Positions 23,753-32,982 of a stretch of 57,452 nucleotides of DNA are shown piece by piece. The stretch covers positions 1 through 57,452 of the forward strand of contig NZ_JALXBK010000074.1 of NCBI RefSeq assembly GCF_026991475.1, written 5' to 3'. This stretch comes from Sulfurimonas sp. Its GTDB lineage: Bacteria; Campylobacterota; Campylobacteria; Campylobacterales; Sulfurimonadaceae. The position numbers and the translations under genes were made by a program. The notes beneath the pieces are model-generated. The model ran no database searches. It had not been told where the DNA came from and saw only the letters and a list, made by a program, of their open reading frames with translations. The stretch's first letter is position 1; the number at the start of each line of letters is the position of its first letter.

Positions 23753-24478
23753 ATGAAAAAAATTATATTGAGTGCATTCGCACTCTCAGCACTTACTATA
23801 AGCGCACAAGCAGCAGATAAAAACCCTGATGCACTTGTTACACATACGGAAATGGGTTACATCCAAACAGATGGTAATACAAAAACAAAAACTTTCAATC
23901 TTGATGCAAATGTTAAAAAAGCTTGGGGAAAACACCAAACAAGTCTAAAACTTGATGGACAGTATGGAAGTGCTGATGATGTAGAGGTTAAAAACAAGTA
24001 TTTAATTGAAGTGAATTATGACTATAGTTTTACTCAAATATTAGCTTTTAACTACCTTGCAGGGTATAAATCAGATAGATATGCAGGATTTGCATATCAA
24101 GCATATACTGGTCCTGGTCTAAAATACCAAGCTATTAAAAATGATGCACATGATTTATCTCTAAATGGAAATATTCTCTATTCATCAGATAAGAGTTATA
24201 CACAACCTAGAGATACAAATAATTACTCTGGATACAGAGCAGCACTTGTATATGGATGGGATATTCTTAAAAACCTGAAATTTACACAAGAGGCAAGCTT
24301 CCGAGGTTCTTTTGAAGACTCTAGCAACTATTTTGCTCACTCAAAAACAGCATTTGCATCAAAACTTTCAGATATGTTTTCAGCAGGTATAAGCTATAAA
24401 CTTGATTATGTAAATAAACCACTTGCAGCAAAAACAACAGATTCTACTTTTACATTTAACTTGATTATGGACTACTAG
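23753..24478 (+). CDS. DUF481-family outer-membrane protein
   Basis: A 20-residue signal peptide ending in AQA is followed by alternating strands rich in aromatic residues and a C-terminal Tyr (LIMDY), features of an outer-membrane barrel. The pattern (GYIQTDGNTKTKTFNLDANVKK near the N terminus, GPGLKYQ in the middle) fits DUF481 (YdiY). AAGGAG precedes the ATG. Its last codons overlap the MFS gene and form half of a perfect inverted repeat. Confidence 0.8.
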   Translation: MKKIILSAFALSALTISAQAADKNPDALVTHTEMGYIQTDGNTKTKTFNLDANVKKAWGKHQTSLKLDGQYGSADDVEVKNKYLIEVNYDYSFTQILAFNYLAGYKSDRYAGFAYQAYTGPGLKYQAIKNDAHDLSLNGNILYSSDKSYTQPRDTNNYSGYRAALVYGWDILKNLKFTQEASFRGSFEDSSNYFAHSKTAFASKLSDMFSAGISYKLDYVNKPLAAKTTDSTFTFNLIMDY

Positions 24479-24487
24479 TCCATAATC
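24463..24487. terminator. Perfect inverted repeat across two convergent stop codons
   Basis: GATTATGGACTA (24463-24474) and TAGTCCATAATC (24476-24487) are exact inverted 12-mers around a single C. The stop codons of the DUF481 gene (24476-24478) and the MFS gene (24475-24477) lie on the axis. It may act as a bidirectional terminator or transcript-end stabiliser, although no clear U-run follows on either strand and RNA folding would need to open a small loop at the axis. Confidence 0.45.
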
Positions 24488-25599
24488 ATCTCCCCTTTCT
24501 TTACCTTTTTACTCCACAAACCTATAAAAATATACGCACCAAACGCAATAAAACTAGAACTCAAAAATAGATACGAGGGGTAATACTCATAGATGTATCC
24601 TGAGAGCATCGCTCCACTTAAACCACCTAAACCATAGCCCATACCCGAAAAAAGTTGCTGCGCGAGTGATTTGTTTTTGTAAAGGTGAAAAAGGTAACTA
24701 ATGGCTGCTGAGTGAAAGAGTGCAAAACTCAAAGCATGTAGCGATTGTGCAAAAAAGAGTACGGGTAAATTTGTAGCAAATGCAAAAACTAAAAACCAAC
24801 GAAGTGTAGTGGCAAGCATAGTAAAGCGTATAATATTAAGCAAATTTCCATAGAGCAGTTTTGCTTGAAAGAAAAACATAATTATCTCAATAAATACGCC
24901 AAAGCTCCATAAATAGACCGTCATATTCAGGCTAATACCGTGGTCAGTTTCATAGATAGTAAAAAAATTATAAAAAGAGCCAAAACTCATCTGCACAAGT
25001 ACCAAACCAAGCCACAATTGCCAATCTTTTATGATACTAATGTTCTCATTTTCACTCTTTTTTATAACTCCTATCTGCTCTTTAGAAGAGAGCTTCTCTA
25101 CTCTAAACGCAACGAGTGCAGTAAGAAATGTAAGTGCTAATAAAAAATCAAGAGCAATGTATGCAGAACTTAATAATTTCACCAAAACAAGAGCGACAAC
25201 AATAAATCCGACAGAACCAAAAAGTCTTGACTTTCCATATCGCTCTTTACCTATGGAGCGTAGAGCAATGGTCTCCACAAATGGCAAAATAAGACTCATA
25301 CCTATGCCCATCGCTATATTTGAGCAAAGAAGTGCATAAAAATGATGCAAGGAGAAGAAAAAAGAGAGAACACTCAATACAACTAAGAGAAGTGAAGCTT
25401 TAAAAATGGTTGTACTCAGAGTAAGCCCACGCATAAATAAAAATGGAAGCACAAAACGCACAAGAGGAGCAGCAGCAAAGATGATGCCTATTTCACTCGC
25501 TCCATAGCCTACACTACTTAAAACTTTTGGTAAAAAAATAATATAAATCCCGACAATAGAGAAGTAAAAATAGTAAAAAAGTGATAATAGTTGAAACAT
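24475..25599 (-). CDS. MFS transporter (MFS_1-like / nucleoside-symporter-like)
   Basis: The 374-residue protein has about 11-12 membrane helices in two halves split by a charged loop near 170-190 (KLSSKEQIGVIKKSENEN). The first helix begins directly at the N terminus, as in the HcaT/LacY-related MFS_1-like family. The substrate cannot be read from sequence. It converges with the DUF481 gene. Confidence 0.78.
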   Translation of the reverse strand: MFQLLSLFYYFYFSIVGIYIIFLPKVLSSVGYGASEIGIIFAAAPLVRFVLPFLFMRGLTLSTTIFKASLLLVVLSVLSFFFSLHHFYALLCSNIAMGIGMSLILPFVETIALRSIGKERYGKSRLFGSVGFIVVALVLVKLLSSAYIALDFLLALTFLTALVAFRVEKLSSKEQIGVIKKSENENISIIKDWQLWLGLVLVQMSFGSFYNFFTIYETDHGISLNMTVYLWSFGVFIEIIMFFFQAKLLYGNLLNIIRFTMLATTLRWFLVFAFATNLPVLFFAQSLHALSFALFHSAAISYLFHLYKNKSLAQQLFSGMGYGLGGLSGAMLSGYIYEYYPSYLFLSSSFIAFGAYIFIGLWSKKVKKGEMIMD

Positions 25600-25673
25600 A
25601 AATGCAAATATAGCATTATTTATAATAATTTATGTTAATATCTTTACATTATTTTTTTGAAAGGAAGAATCTG

Positions 25674-26159
25674 ATGTTATTAGAGATGAAAGAGAATGAC
25701 TTCATTGTATCTAAAACAGATACAAAAGGTCGACTGACTTATGTCAATGAGATATTTATGACTATGGCAGAGTACACAGAGAAAGAACTACTGGGTAAAC
25801 CTCACAATATAGTTCGCCACCCTGATATGCCAAAAACTGTTTTCAAACTGCTTTGGGATCGTATTCAAAACAAAGATGAAATTTTTGCCTATGTTATCAA
25901 TAAAACAAAAAATGGTAACGGATACTGGGTCATTGCCAATGTTACGGCTTCAACAAATGACAGAGGCGATATTATTGGTTACTATTCAGTAAGAAGAAAG
26001 CCAAAAGAGAGTGCTCTTGAACTCATTAAACCTCTCTATGACAAAATGCTTCAAGCTGAACGCAGCGGTGGAATTGCTGCTGGAGAGAAAGTGTTAAACG
26101 ATTTACTATTTGAAAAAGGAGTCTCATATGATGAATTTATCATCTCTATTCAAAAATAA
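25674..26159 (+). CDS. PAS-domain redox sensor, CetB/Aer-like
   Basis: A single PAS domain of Aer type fills the protein: [38 protein letters not shown] and [28 protein letters not shown]. The [10 protein letters not shown] motif is typical of FAD-binding Aer PAS domains. I place the start at ATG 25674 (AAAGGAAG upstream); the longer frame from 25632 adds an unlikely 14 residues. It overlaps the following chemoreceptor by 32 bases, the arrangement of the Campylobacter CetB/CetA energy-taxis pair. Confidence 0.82.
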   Translation: MLLEMKENDFIVSKTDTKGRLTYVNEIFMTMAEYTEKELLGKPHNIVRHPDMPKTVFKLLWDRIQNKDEIFAYVINKTKNGNGYWVIANVTASTNDRGDIIGYYSVRRKPKESALELIKPLYDKMLQAERSGGIAAGEKVLNDLLFEKGVSYDEFIISIQK

Positions 26160-27573
26160 ACAGGCACTTCTGCTTTTTGTAACACTACTAGGTGCTTCAA
26201 TATATGCTCTCGTAGTTGCAAGTTATATTTTTGCTATCATTTTATTTGTGCTTTTGCTTATCTCTTTGTTTATGCCTTCAGATGCAGGAGCAGTAAAATC
26301 AACAGGCCTAATACATACAATGAAAAAAGTTGTAGATGCTGCGGCACAAGGTAACCTTGAGGGACGTATTACACACATCCCAGAAGATAATTCTGAAATA
26401 TCAGCCTTTGCATGGTCTATTAACAATATGTTAGACCAGACAGAAGCCTTTATGCGTGATGCAACAACTACTATTGAAGCTGCTTCAAATGGCAAAACAT
26501 ATAGAGTCTCCTTTCCACAGGGTCTTCATGGAATCTATAACTATGCATCTTCAAAAGTGAATGCTGCAATCACTTCCATTGCAAGCGGATATGAGACAAA
26601 AATGCTCGGCGAACTCTCTGCACAATTTACAAAACTTGGTGGTGGTGTAGCACGAGGACTTGGAATTTTACAAACAGACCTACTACAGTCCTCTGATAAT
26701 GCAAAGGCAATTGTAGATGTATCGGCACAAACAGCAGACCAAGCTGCTGAAAACCTCTCTAATGTTGTAGATATTACACAAAGACTCTCTACTCTCGTTG
26801 AGCTTATTGCCTCTTCACATGAGGGAATTATTAGCCTTGAGGGACGCTCTCGTGAAATTTCTGAAGTTGTAGGGCTCATTAAAGATATTGCAGACCAAAC
26901 AAATCTTCTTGCATTAAACGCAGCCATAGAAGCTGCTCGTGCAGGTGAACATGGTCGTGGTTTTGCCGTAGTTGCTGATGAAGTTCGTAAACTTGCAGAG
27001 CGTACACAAAAGGCAACAAATGAGATAGAAATCACCATCTCAACACTACAACAAGAGGCAAACGATATGCGTGGAAACTCTGATGAAATAAGTAACATCG
27101 CACAAGAGTCAAACTCTGCCATCAATGAGTTTGAAAATGCCTTTACAGAGCTTAACTCACTAGCTAAAGGCTCAAATACTGTTGCAATCAGACTCCAAAA
27201 CCGTCTCTTTACAACACTTGTCAAAGTTGATCATATTCTCTTTAAATCAAAAGCTTACTCTTCAGTACTTTCACAAGACAAAAATGCAGAGTTCCCTGAC
27301 CACCTTAACTGTCGTCTTGGAAAATGGTATCAAGGTGCTGGTGCAGAGCGCTTTGGTAAAACACCATCATTTAAAGCCATGGATGCAGCTCATTCAGTTG
27401 TACATAATAGCGTCTTTAAGAATATGGTTTTCGTACATGATGGTACGGTTCTTAAGTATGACCATCCTCAACAAATTACACAAAACTTTACAATAATGGA
27501 GGACTCATCCCTTAAACTATTTAGTGAACTTGATGCAATGTTGGATGAATATGAGGAATTACGAAAAGAATAA
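26128..27573 (+). CDS. Chemoreceptor, CetA-like, with C-terminal CZB zinc-binding domain
   Basis: The start is ATG 26128 with AAAGGAG before it. Two adjacent membrane helices (about 10-50) with almost no periplasmic loop anchor a HAMP-like region and a signalling hairpin with the usual [20 protein letters not shown] tip. It should take its signal from the PAS protein encoded just upstream. The C terminus adds a CZB domain: [16 protein letters not shown] and AAHSVVH give the H/C/H/H zinc site. The combination of an Aer-type input with a zinc-binding domain suggests redox plus zinc or hypochlorite sensing. Confidence 0.85.
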   Translation: MMNLSSLFKNKQALLLFVTLLGASIYALVVASYIFAIILFVLLLISLFMPSDAGAVKSTGLIHTMKKVVDAAAQGNLEGRITHIPEDNSEISAFAWSINNMLDQTEAFMRDATTTIEAASNGKTYRVSFPQGLHGIYNYASSKVNAAITSIASGYETKMLGELSAQFTKLGGGVARGLGILQTDLLQSSDNAKAIVDVSAQTADQAAENLSNVVDITQRLSTLVELIASSHEGIISLEGRSREISEVVGLIKDIADQTNLLALNAAIEAARAGEHGRGFAVVADEVRKLAERTQKATNEIEITISTLQQEANDMRGNSDEISNIAQESNSAINEFENAFTELNSLAKGSNTVAIRLQNRLFTTLVKVDHILFKSKAYSSVLSQDKNAEFPDHLNCRLGKWYQGAGAERFGKTPSFKAMDAAHSVVHNSVFKNMVFVHDGTVLKYDHPQQITQNFTIMEDSSLKLFSELDAMLDEYEELRKE

Positions 27574-27605
27574 GTAGTATTTACCAAACATTAACTTATA
27601 ATTAT

Positions 27606-27611
27606 TATAAT
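27606..27611 (+). promoter_or_regulatory. TATAAT -10 element of the candidate small RNA
   Basis: A TATAAT within a run of AT lies just after the cetA-like gene and would start an RNA near 27617. Confidence 0.45.
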
Positions 27612-27616
27612 TTCAG

Positions 27617-27716
27617 CATCTCAATTATGTTTTCCCCCTTTCATAAGAAGAGATAAATACTCCTATAAATTTTTAAAACAGCTGGGTTTTCCCCCTTTTT
27701 ACTCTCAGCTGTTTTT
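27617..27716 (+). ncRNA. Candidate ~100-nt small RNA with C/U-rich loops (RepG-like)
   Basis: The 184-base gap after the chemoreceptor has no ORF but has a -10 element, about 60 bases of leader and a strong intrinsic terminator. The same C/U-rich string (TTTTCCCCCTTT) occurs twice: unpaired at 27630-27641 and in the terminator loop at 27687-27698. H. pylori RepG controls the chemoreceptor mRNA tlpB through just such a loop. Here CCCCUUU could pair with AAAGGGG (29314-29320), the ribosome-binding site of the soluble chemoreceptor 1.6 kb downstream. It could instead be only a terminator with a long 3' end of the cetA-like mRNA. Confidence 0.5.
27675..27716 (+). terminator. Strong intrinsic terminator with pyrimidine loop
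   Basis: AAAACAGCTG (27675-27684) pairs perfectly with CAGCTGTTTT (27706-27715), ending in a T-run. The loop of about 20 bases is almost entirely C and U. Confidence 0.8.
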
Positions 27717-27757
27717 CTTCCTAACTTTTTCATTCAAACTTATGCTAAACTTCTTTT

Positions 27758-29269
27758 ATGAAAATTATTCTCTCTACACTTAACTCAAGATTTACTCATA
27801 GTGCCATTGGACTTCGTTATATCTATGCAAATATGCAAGAACTTCAAAGTGATACAACAATTTTAGAATTTAGCATTAATGATGCTATACAGACTATTGC
27901 CGAAAAGCTTTTACATAATGCTCCAGATGTCATAGGGCTGGGGGTTTATATTTGGAATGCTTCTCATATTCGTGAGCTTATTCACATACTTAAAAAAGTA
28001 TCTCCCCAGACTATTGTCGTTCTTGGTGGTCCAGAAGTAACCTACCTGCCGTTTCGTGTCAATTATGATGATGCAGATTACATCATTCAAGGTGAGGGAG
28101 ATTTAGCCTTTTACAACTTATGCAAAAACATCATCTCAAAAACGCCACAAGAGCGCATAAGCAGAATGAGCCTGCCAAATTTAAAAGAGATAAAACTTCC
28201 TTACAAATACTACACAGATGATGACATCAAAAACCGTTATATATATGTGGAAATTTCTCGTGGTTGTCCTTTTGAGTGTGAGTTTTGTCTCTCCTCTATG
28301 GATGAAAAAGTACGTGCTTTTAATCTTGATGAAGTATTAAATGAGTTTGAAATACTTTGGCAGAGAGGGGCTAGAAACTTTAAATTTGTAGATAGAACTT
28401 TTAACTTAAATATGAAATCAGCTAACAAAATTTTAGACTTCTTTTTAGCAAAAGAGCCACCATATTTTGCTCACTTTGAAGTTATACCCGACCACTTTCC
28501 AGCTTCACTTAGAGAAAAAATTCAACGCTTCCCTCATGGAGCCTTGCAACTTGAAATAGGCATACAAACACTCAATCTTGAAATAGCAAACAACATCTCA
28601 AGACAACTCAAACTTGATAAAATAAAAGAGAATATTAAATTTTTAGAGAATGAAACGACGGCACATATTCATCTTGATTTAATTGTAGGTCTTCCAGGAG
28701 AAAGCCTAGAGAGTTTTGGAGCAAATCTTGATGAGTTAATGCAGATGAGTAGTTGTGAGATACAAATAGGCATACTCAAAAAACTCTCAGGAACACACAT
28801 CACACGCCATGACATTACTCATGGTATGGTCTATAGCGATATTCCTCCTTATGATATTTTAAAAAATTCCAATCTTAGTTTTGAAGATATTCAGATTATG
28901 AAACGATTTTCACGATTTTGGGATTTGTTTTACAATAGCGGCAACTTTAAAAGCTCTCTACATCTCCTTTGGGATGAAGAGAGTGAAAAGCCACAAGTCT
29001 TTAAAAATTTTTACGCTTTTGGTTTGTGGATATATGAGAAGACAGATTCTACTTGGAAAATCTCACTCCAAAGACAAGGTGAACTTCTTTTTGACTATCT
29101 CAGCGGAGTTAAAAAACTCGAAGCAGAAATCATCGCAGATAAAATGCTTAGTGATATGATGAAACTAAAGGGTCGTGCAATTCCAAGCTACCTTAAACCC
29201 TATGCAGTAAATTTTCAGCTAAATGCAAAGCTAGGAACTTCTGGTTTTAATAAAAGGCAAAATATTTAA
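27758..29269 (+). CDS. B12-binding-domain radical SAM protein (DUF4080 type)
   Basis: The 503-residue protein begins with a cobalamin-binding-like Rossmann domain (about 1-130, with GLGVYIWNA and VVLGGPEVTY) and continues with a radical SAM core whose C-x3-C-x2-C cluster is RGCPFECEFC near 168-177. A C-terminal DUF4080-like region follows. Substrates of this class are unknown; many modify tetrapyrroles, lipids or tRNA. It would use the cofactor made by the cluster at the left of the window. Confidence 0.82.
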   Translation: MKIILSTLNSRFTHSAIGLRYIYANMQELQSDTTILEFSINDAIQTIAEKLLHNAPDVIGLGVYIWNASHIRELIHILKKVSPQTIVVLGGPEVTYLPFRVNYDDADYIIQGEGDLAFYNLCKNIISKTPQERISRMSLPNLKEIKLPYKYYTDDDIKNRYIYVEISRGCPFECEFCLSSMDEKVRAFNLDEVLNEFEILWQRGARNFKFVDRTFNLNMKSANKILDFFLAKEPPYFAHFEVIPDHFPASLREKIQRFPHGALQLEIGIQTLNLEIANNISRQLKLDKIKENIKFLENETTAHIHLDLIVGLPGESLESFGANLDELMQMSSCEIQIGILKKLSGTHITRHDITHGMVYSDIPPYDILKNSNLSFEDIQIMKRFSRFWDLFYNSGNFKSSLHLLWDEESEKPQVFKNFYAFGLWIYEKTDSTWKISLQRQGELLFDYLSGVKKLEAEIIADKMLSDMMKLKGRAIPSYLKPYAVNFQLNAKLGTSGFNKRQNI

Positions 29270-29327
29270 GTTTTATATGTTAAAATGTTTGAAGTTAATA
29301 TAATAGAAAAATTAAAGGGGAGCAGTA

Positions 29328-30410
29328 ATGTTTGGATGCAGTGCAAAGATAGAAAAGCTTGAAAAAGCCTACAAAGAGAGAATAACAGGTCTTGAAGAGG
29401 AAAACACTTCACTAAGAAATCAAATTCATCAACTTCAATCAACTCAAAATGTCATAAAATCAGAAGATACACAAGATAATCGTCTTGAAAATATTGTTAT
29501 CAACAGTTATAGTAGTGGTACACATTTCCTACAAGGAACTATAGAAGAGAACCTTGAGAAACTTGAAGAGATAAACGAGCTTAATGCAAAAACAAACAAT
29601 AGAATGATAAATATCAATAGCCAAACGCAGGAGATCTCTTCTACTATTGAAAACATTCAAGAACATGCAAATACTCTTGGAGATGATTCAAATTCACTTA
29701 ACGATAGTGTAATGTCAATTGCAGAGATTATTAACCTCATTAAAGACATTTCAGATCAAACAAACCTTCTTGCACTAAACGCAGCTATAGAAGCAGCACG
29801 TGCAGGTGAGCATGGTCGTGGATTTGCCGTGGTTGCTGATGAAGTAAGAAAACTTGCAGAGCGTACACAAAAAGCAACTCAAGAGGTAGAGATAAACATT
29901 AATGGTCTTAAACAAAACTCTAACTCTATGATGGAAATCAGCAACACATTTGCCGATGAGACAGGTAAAGTGATGGAAATTCTTGATATCTTTGGTGAAA
30001 ATATCTCTATGGTTGTACAAAACAGTAATGAGATAAAAGCAAAAACAGAAAACCTTACAAATGAGTTTAATGTAAGTAATGGAAAAATCGACCATATCGC
30101 ACTCAAAATCATCGCTTACAAAGCTATTATGGCAAAAGAAGAAGTAAGCATAGCAGATGAAAATAGCTGTCGCTTTGGCAGATGGTTCGCTCAAGTCTCA
30201 TCAACGCTCATGAAAGGAAACTCACATATAGCAAGCATATCAAAACATCATGCAACGGTCCATCAAGGTCTTAAATCAGCAATGAAAGAGGCAAAACAGG
30301 GTGACTTAAACGCAGCACTTGACTTGCTCGAAAAAGTAGAACATTCAAGCGAGGTAGGCTTTGAAGAGTTACTCACTGCAGTACAAGAAGCAACTGCAAA
30401 AAACAAATAG
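29328..30410 (+). CDS. Soluble chemoreceptor with CZB domain (TlpD-like)
   Basis: The 360-residue protein has no membrane helix. A short N-terminal coiled coil ([20 protein letters not shown], about 9-28) leads to the signalling hairpin and a C-terminal CZB domain with [15 protein letters not shown] and KHHATVH zinc ligands. This is the layout of H. pylori TlpD, a cytoplasmic sensor of oxidants and energy state. A TATAAT at 29299-29304 leaves a leader of about 17 bases with the unusual ribosome-binding site AAAGGGGAG. Confidence 0.87.
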   Translation: MFGCSAKIEKLEKAYKERITGLEEENTSLRNQIHQLQSTQNVIKSEDTQDNRLENIVINSYSSGTHFLQGTIEENLEKLEEINELNAKTNNRMININSQTQEISSTIENIQEHANTLGDDSNSLNDSVMSIAEIINLIKDISDQTNLLALNAAIEAARAGEHGRGFAVVADEVRKLAERTQKATQEVEININGLKQNSNSMMEISNTFADETGKVMEILDIFGENISMVVQNSNEIKAKTENLTNEFNVSNGKIDHIALKIIAYKAIMAKEEVSIADENSCRFGRWFAQVSSTLMKGNSHIASISKHHATVHQGLKSAMKEAKQGDLNAALDLLEKVEHSSEVGFEELLTAVQEATAKNK

Positions 30411-30428
30411 TTTACAAAAGCTAAACTC

Positions 30429-30449
30429 TTAAACTCCTCTGGAGTTTAA
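30429..30449. terminator. 9-bp hairpin between the soluble chemoreceptor and the next convergent gene
   Basis: TTAAACTCC (30429-30437) and GGAGTTTAA (30441-30449) form a perfect stem with a 3-base loop. It includes the stop codon of the minus-strand gene and lies 19 bases after the chemoreceptor stop. A U-rich tract follows only on the minus strand. Confidence 0.45.
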
Positions 30450-30875
30450 CCCCTTTGTGAGTGCATCATTTATCTCTTTAATGTACTCAGGATTCTTCTT
30501 CTCTAACTCTTTATCGAAGTCAATTATGAGGTCTTTATTTGTATTTGGATGCCTACATAAACGCAGTAAAACTTCTGAGTATTTATCAAATTCTGGATTG
30601 ACTCTAATTCCTAATTTATTTGGAATGGTTCCATGATATTTTAAAATAAGCGCAAGTGTCTCTTGCAGTTCTTGAGTAGTTGCTTGTTTATTTCGCACAC
30701 TTTTTATAAGAGTATTCCAGTCATATTTTGGTTTTGGAGGTGTTGGCGAAGTATAACTCTTTTTCTTCTTTTGTTTTTTACTTTTGTTTTTGGATGTATA
30801 AATAAAAAACAAAAGTAATACAACAAGTATTGCGCTAAGCCCTGCTATTGATTTTACTAAAAGGAGTATATCCAT
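30429..30875 (-). CDS. Membrane-anchored hypothetical protein
   Basis: Not recognised. The 148-residue protein has one N-terminal membrane helix (about 8-27), a Lys-rich linker with S-P-T-P-P-K-P, and a soluble helical domain of about 95 residues. Without a signal-peptidase site, the soluble part probably faces the cytoplasm. It is the last gene after the metal-uptake operon, with a 33-base gap from the methyltransferase-like gene. Confidence 0.6.
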   Translation of the reverse strand: MDILLLVKSIAGLSAILVVLLLFFIYTSKNKSKKQKKKKSYTSPTPPKPKYDWNTLIKSVRNKQATTQELQETLALILKYHGTIPNKLGIRVNPEFDKYSEVLLRLCRHPNTNKDLIIDFDKELEKKNPEYIKEINDALTKGLNSRGV

Positions 30876-30908
30876 TATTTACTGCTCCATGATTTTCTTG
30901 AGTATCTA

Positions 30909-31340
30909 TTAAAAAATAAATGGTAAAAAACGCTTTGTTTTTTTCATATATTCAATATAAGCAGGACTATGACATTTCCAAAGGCTCTCTTCATAAAACA
31001 TTTTTATAAACATAGTCACAAAAAGTAAAATATAAAGAGCTAGTTCATAATATGTGAAGTAGATAACAACAATACCAAACATACCTATAAGAACCGATAA
31101 ATACATAGGATGACGAATATAAGCGTAAATACCAGTTGTTACAAGTTCGCAATTTTCTTTAATGGCAGGACGGATGTTAAAATTATCACTTTTATGCTCA
31201 TAAATTCCTAAAAGACCTATAACTAACCCTACAAGAGTAATAAAAATTCCAACATAAGGATGCTGTGTTTGTGTGTCTAATGGTAAAACCATCAAAAATA
31301 TGAAAAAGAACTGTAACCCTACTAAAATCCTACTTATCAT
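30909..31340 (-). CDS. Isoprenylcysteine carboxyl methyltransferase (ICMT)-like membrane protein
   Basis: The 143-residue protein has four to five membrane helices and the family signature TGIYAYIRHPMYLSVLIGM followed by an E-E-x-L-W motif near 118-122, which bind S-adenosylmethionine. Bacterial members of this fold methylate small lipids or are uncharacterised. Its ATG overlaps the stop of the ABC permease by four bases, which ties it to the metal-uptake operon. Confidence 0.75.
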   Translation of the reverse strand: MISRILVGLQFFFIFLMVLPLDTQTQHPYVGIFITLVGLVIGLLGIYEHKSDNFNIRPAIKENCELVTTGIYAYIRHPMYLSVLIGMFGIVVIYFTYYELALYILLFVTMFIKMFYEESLWKCHSPAYIEYMKKTKRFLPFIF

Positions 31341-32104
31341 ATGCTATCCTGCTTTTTTATTGTTATTATACTTGAAAACACAACAAAAGTAAGTGAAGTC
31401 AGCACTGTTACAAAAATAATAGCATAACCAGTAGGTAGATCAAAGTAATATGAGCCGACAAGTGCAAGTAAAACGCCCAAAGAGCCAAAGAGCGTTGCAA
31501 AGCCAAACGCTGGCATCTTTTTCTGCATAAGTCCTGCATAAGAGGGAGCTATAAGAAGTGAAAAAACCACTAAAACACCTGCTGATTGTACAGATGATGT
31601 TACAGTCACAGCAAGCATTGTAAAAAATGTAAACTCTTTTAGTGCTGCGTTTAAACGAGGATAGATAACAAACATAACAAACGCAACAGCTCCATAAATG
31701 ACTAAACTTTTGTACAACTCATCACTTGAAGTAAAAAGAATATCTGCCGCACTTAGTTTTGAGAAAAGTTCCGTTCCCTCTGCACTTTGCGCTAAAATAA
31801 GCATAATGGAAGAGATACCAAGTGCATACAAAAGCCCTATAAATGCCTCTATTTTTTGCACCTTTTTTGTTGCCCAAGTAATGACAAGTGCTGCAAAAAA
31901 AGCAAATAAGAAGGTCATGGCACTTTGGTAATGAGAATGCATAAACGCAACACTTATTGCCATTCCTATGGCAGCGATCTGCCCAATGGCAAGGTCAGTA
32001 AAAATCACACCCCTCTTAATAATTTCAAGCCCAAAAACGGTGTGAATAAAAACCAAAGCAATGGCAAGCACAAAGGCTGGCCATAAAAGTTCTACTATTT
32101 GCAT
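31337..32104 (-). CDS. Metal ABC transporter permease (ABC-3 family, ZnuB-like)
   Basis: The 255-residue polytopic protein has eight to nine helices and the ABC-3 blocks TVFGLEIIKRGVIFTDLAIGQIAA at the N terminus and a C-terminal LLIAPSYAGLM block. It forms the membrane channel for Zn2+ or Mn2+. It overlaps the binding-protein gene by 10 bases. No ATP-binding subunit is encoded beside it. Confidence 0.87.
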   Translation of the reverse strand: MQIVELLWPAFVLAIALVFIHTVFGLEIIKRGVIFTDLAIGQIAAIGMAISVAFMHSHYQSAMTFLFAFFAALVITWATKKVQKIEAFIGLLYALGISSIMLILAQSAEGTELFSKLSAADILFTSSDELYKSLVIYGAVAFVMFVIYPRLNAALKEFTFFTMLAVTVTSSVQSAGVLVVFSLLIAPSYAGLMQKKMPAFGFATLFGSLGVLLALVGSYYFDLPTGYAIIFVTVLTSLTFVVFSSIITIKKQDSI

Positions 32105-32973
32105 ATTCTGTTTGCTATTTTATTGTAGAACTCTTGGAGAGTTTTTGAACCATCAGCTCCTAAATCATGAGGAATAATGGCAACTCTTGCACCTGTTTTA
32201 GCTGCTATAAATTTCGCTGTTTTTCTTTCATGATAAACATCTTGTAAAATTGTTTTTACCCCATTCTCACGCATAGTTTGAATGAGTGCTAAAGTATGTC
32301 TTGAACTTGGTGCGATTCCTGGAAGTGGCTCAATAGTACCATAACTTTTGATGTTGTACTCTCTTAAAAAGTAGTTAAAGAGTTCATGATACTGCACCAC
32401 TTTTTTTGTTTTACACATCTGCATATTTGCATCATATTTTGTAAGATATGCTTGCCACTCTTTTGTAAAGTTTGCAAGATTTGTTTTGTATGCTGTTTCA
32501 TGAGAAGGGTCAATCTGCGCGAGTTTTTTCTCTATAGCTTTTGCCATAATAAGTACAACATGAGGGTCAGTAGAGTAGTGAGGATTTCCTTGAGCATGAA
32601 CATCTCCAAATGCACGAGAAACAGAAGTTGGAACATCTATCATATGCACAAAATGAGACATATCTAAAAAGCCTTTTGCTCCATTTCTAATCTTAGGATT
32701 GTTTGCATTTCTTAAAAGTGGTGGCAGCCAACCAAGCTCTAGCCCTCCACCATTCATAATGAGCAAATCAGCACGACGAAGTTTAGAAAGAAGTGAGGGT
32801 TTTGGAACAATAAAGTGTGGGTCATATTTTGGACTTCCAAGCACAACAACTTTTACATTATCGCCACCTATTTTTTTCGCTACTGCTCCAAGTGTAGAGT
32901 AAGTTGTATCGACATTTACTCGAGCAAATGCAAGCGTTGTGAGTAACACTGTTAGTAAAGCTATCTTTTTCAT
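32095..32973 (-). CDS. Metal ABC transporter substrate-binding protein (ZnuA-like)
   Basis: A signal peptide (about 1-18) precedes a cluster A-I binding protein. Likely metal ligands are the His of DPHFIVPKPS (near 53), the His of GNPHYSTDPH, the His of QYHELF and the Glu/Asp near the C terminus (YHERKTAKF, PHDLGADG). The long His-rich loop of E. coli ZnuA is absent, so zinc versus manganese cannot be decided from sequence. Confidence 0.87.
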   Translation of the reverse strand: MKKIALLTVLLTTLAFARVNVDTTYSTLGAVAKKIGGDNVKVVVLGSPKYDPHFIVPKPSLLSKLRRADLLIMNGGGLELGWLPPLLRNANNPKIRNGAKGFLDMSHFVHMIDVPTSVSRAFGDVHAQGNPHYSTDPHVVLIMAKAIEKKLAQIDPSHETAYKTNLANFTKEWQAYLTKYDANMQMCKTKKVVQYHELFNYFLREYNIKSYGTIEPLPGIAPSSRHTLALIQTMRENGVKTILQDVYHERKTAKFIAAKTGARVAIIPHDLGADGSKTLQEFYNKIANRICK

Positions 32974-32982
32974 ATTTTCTTC

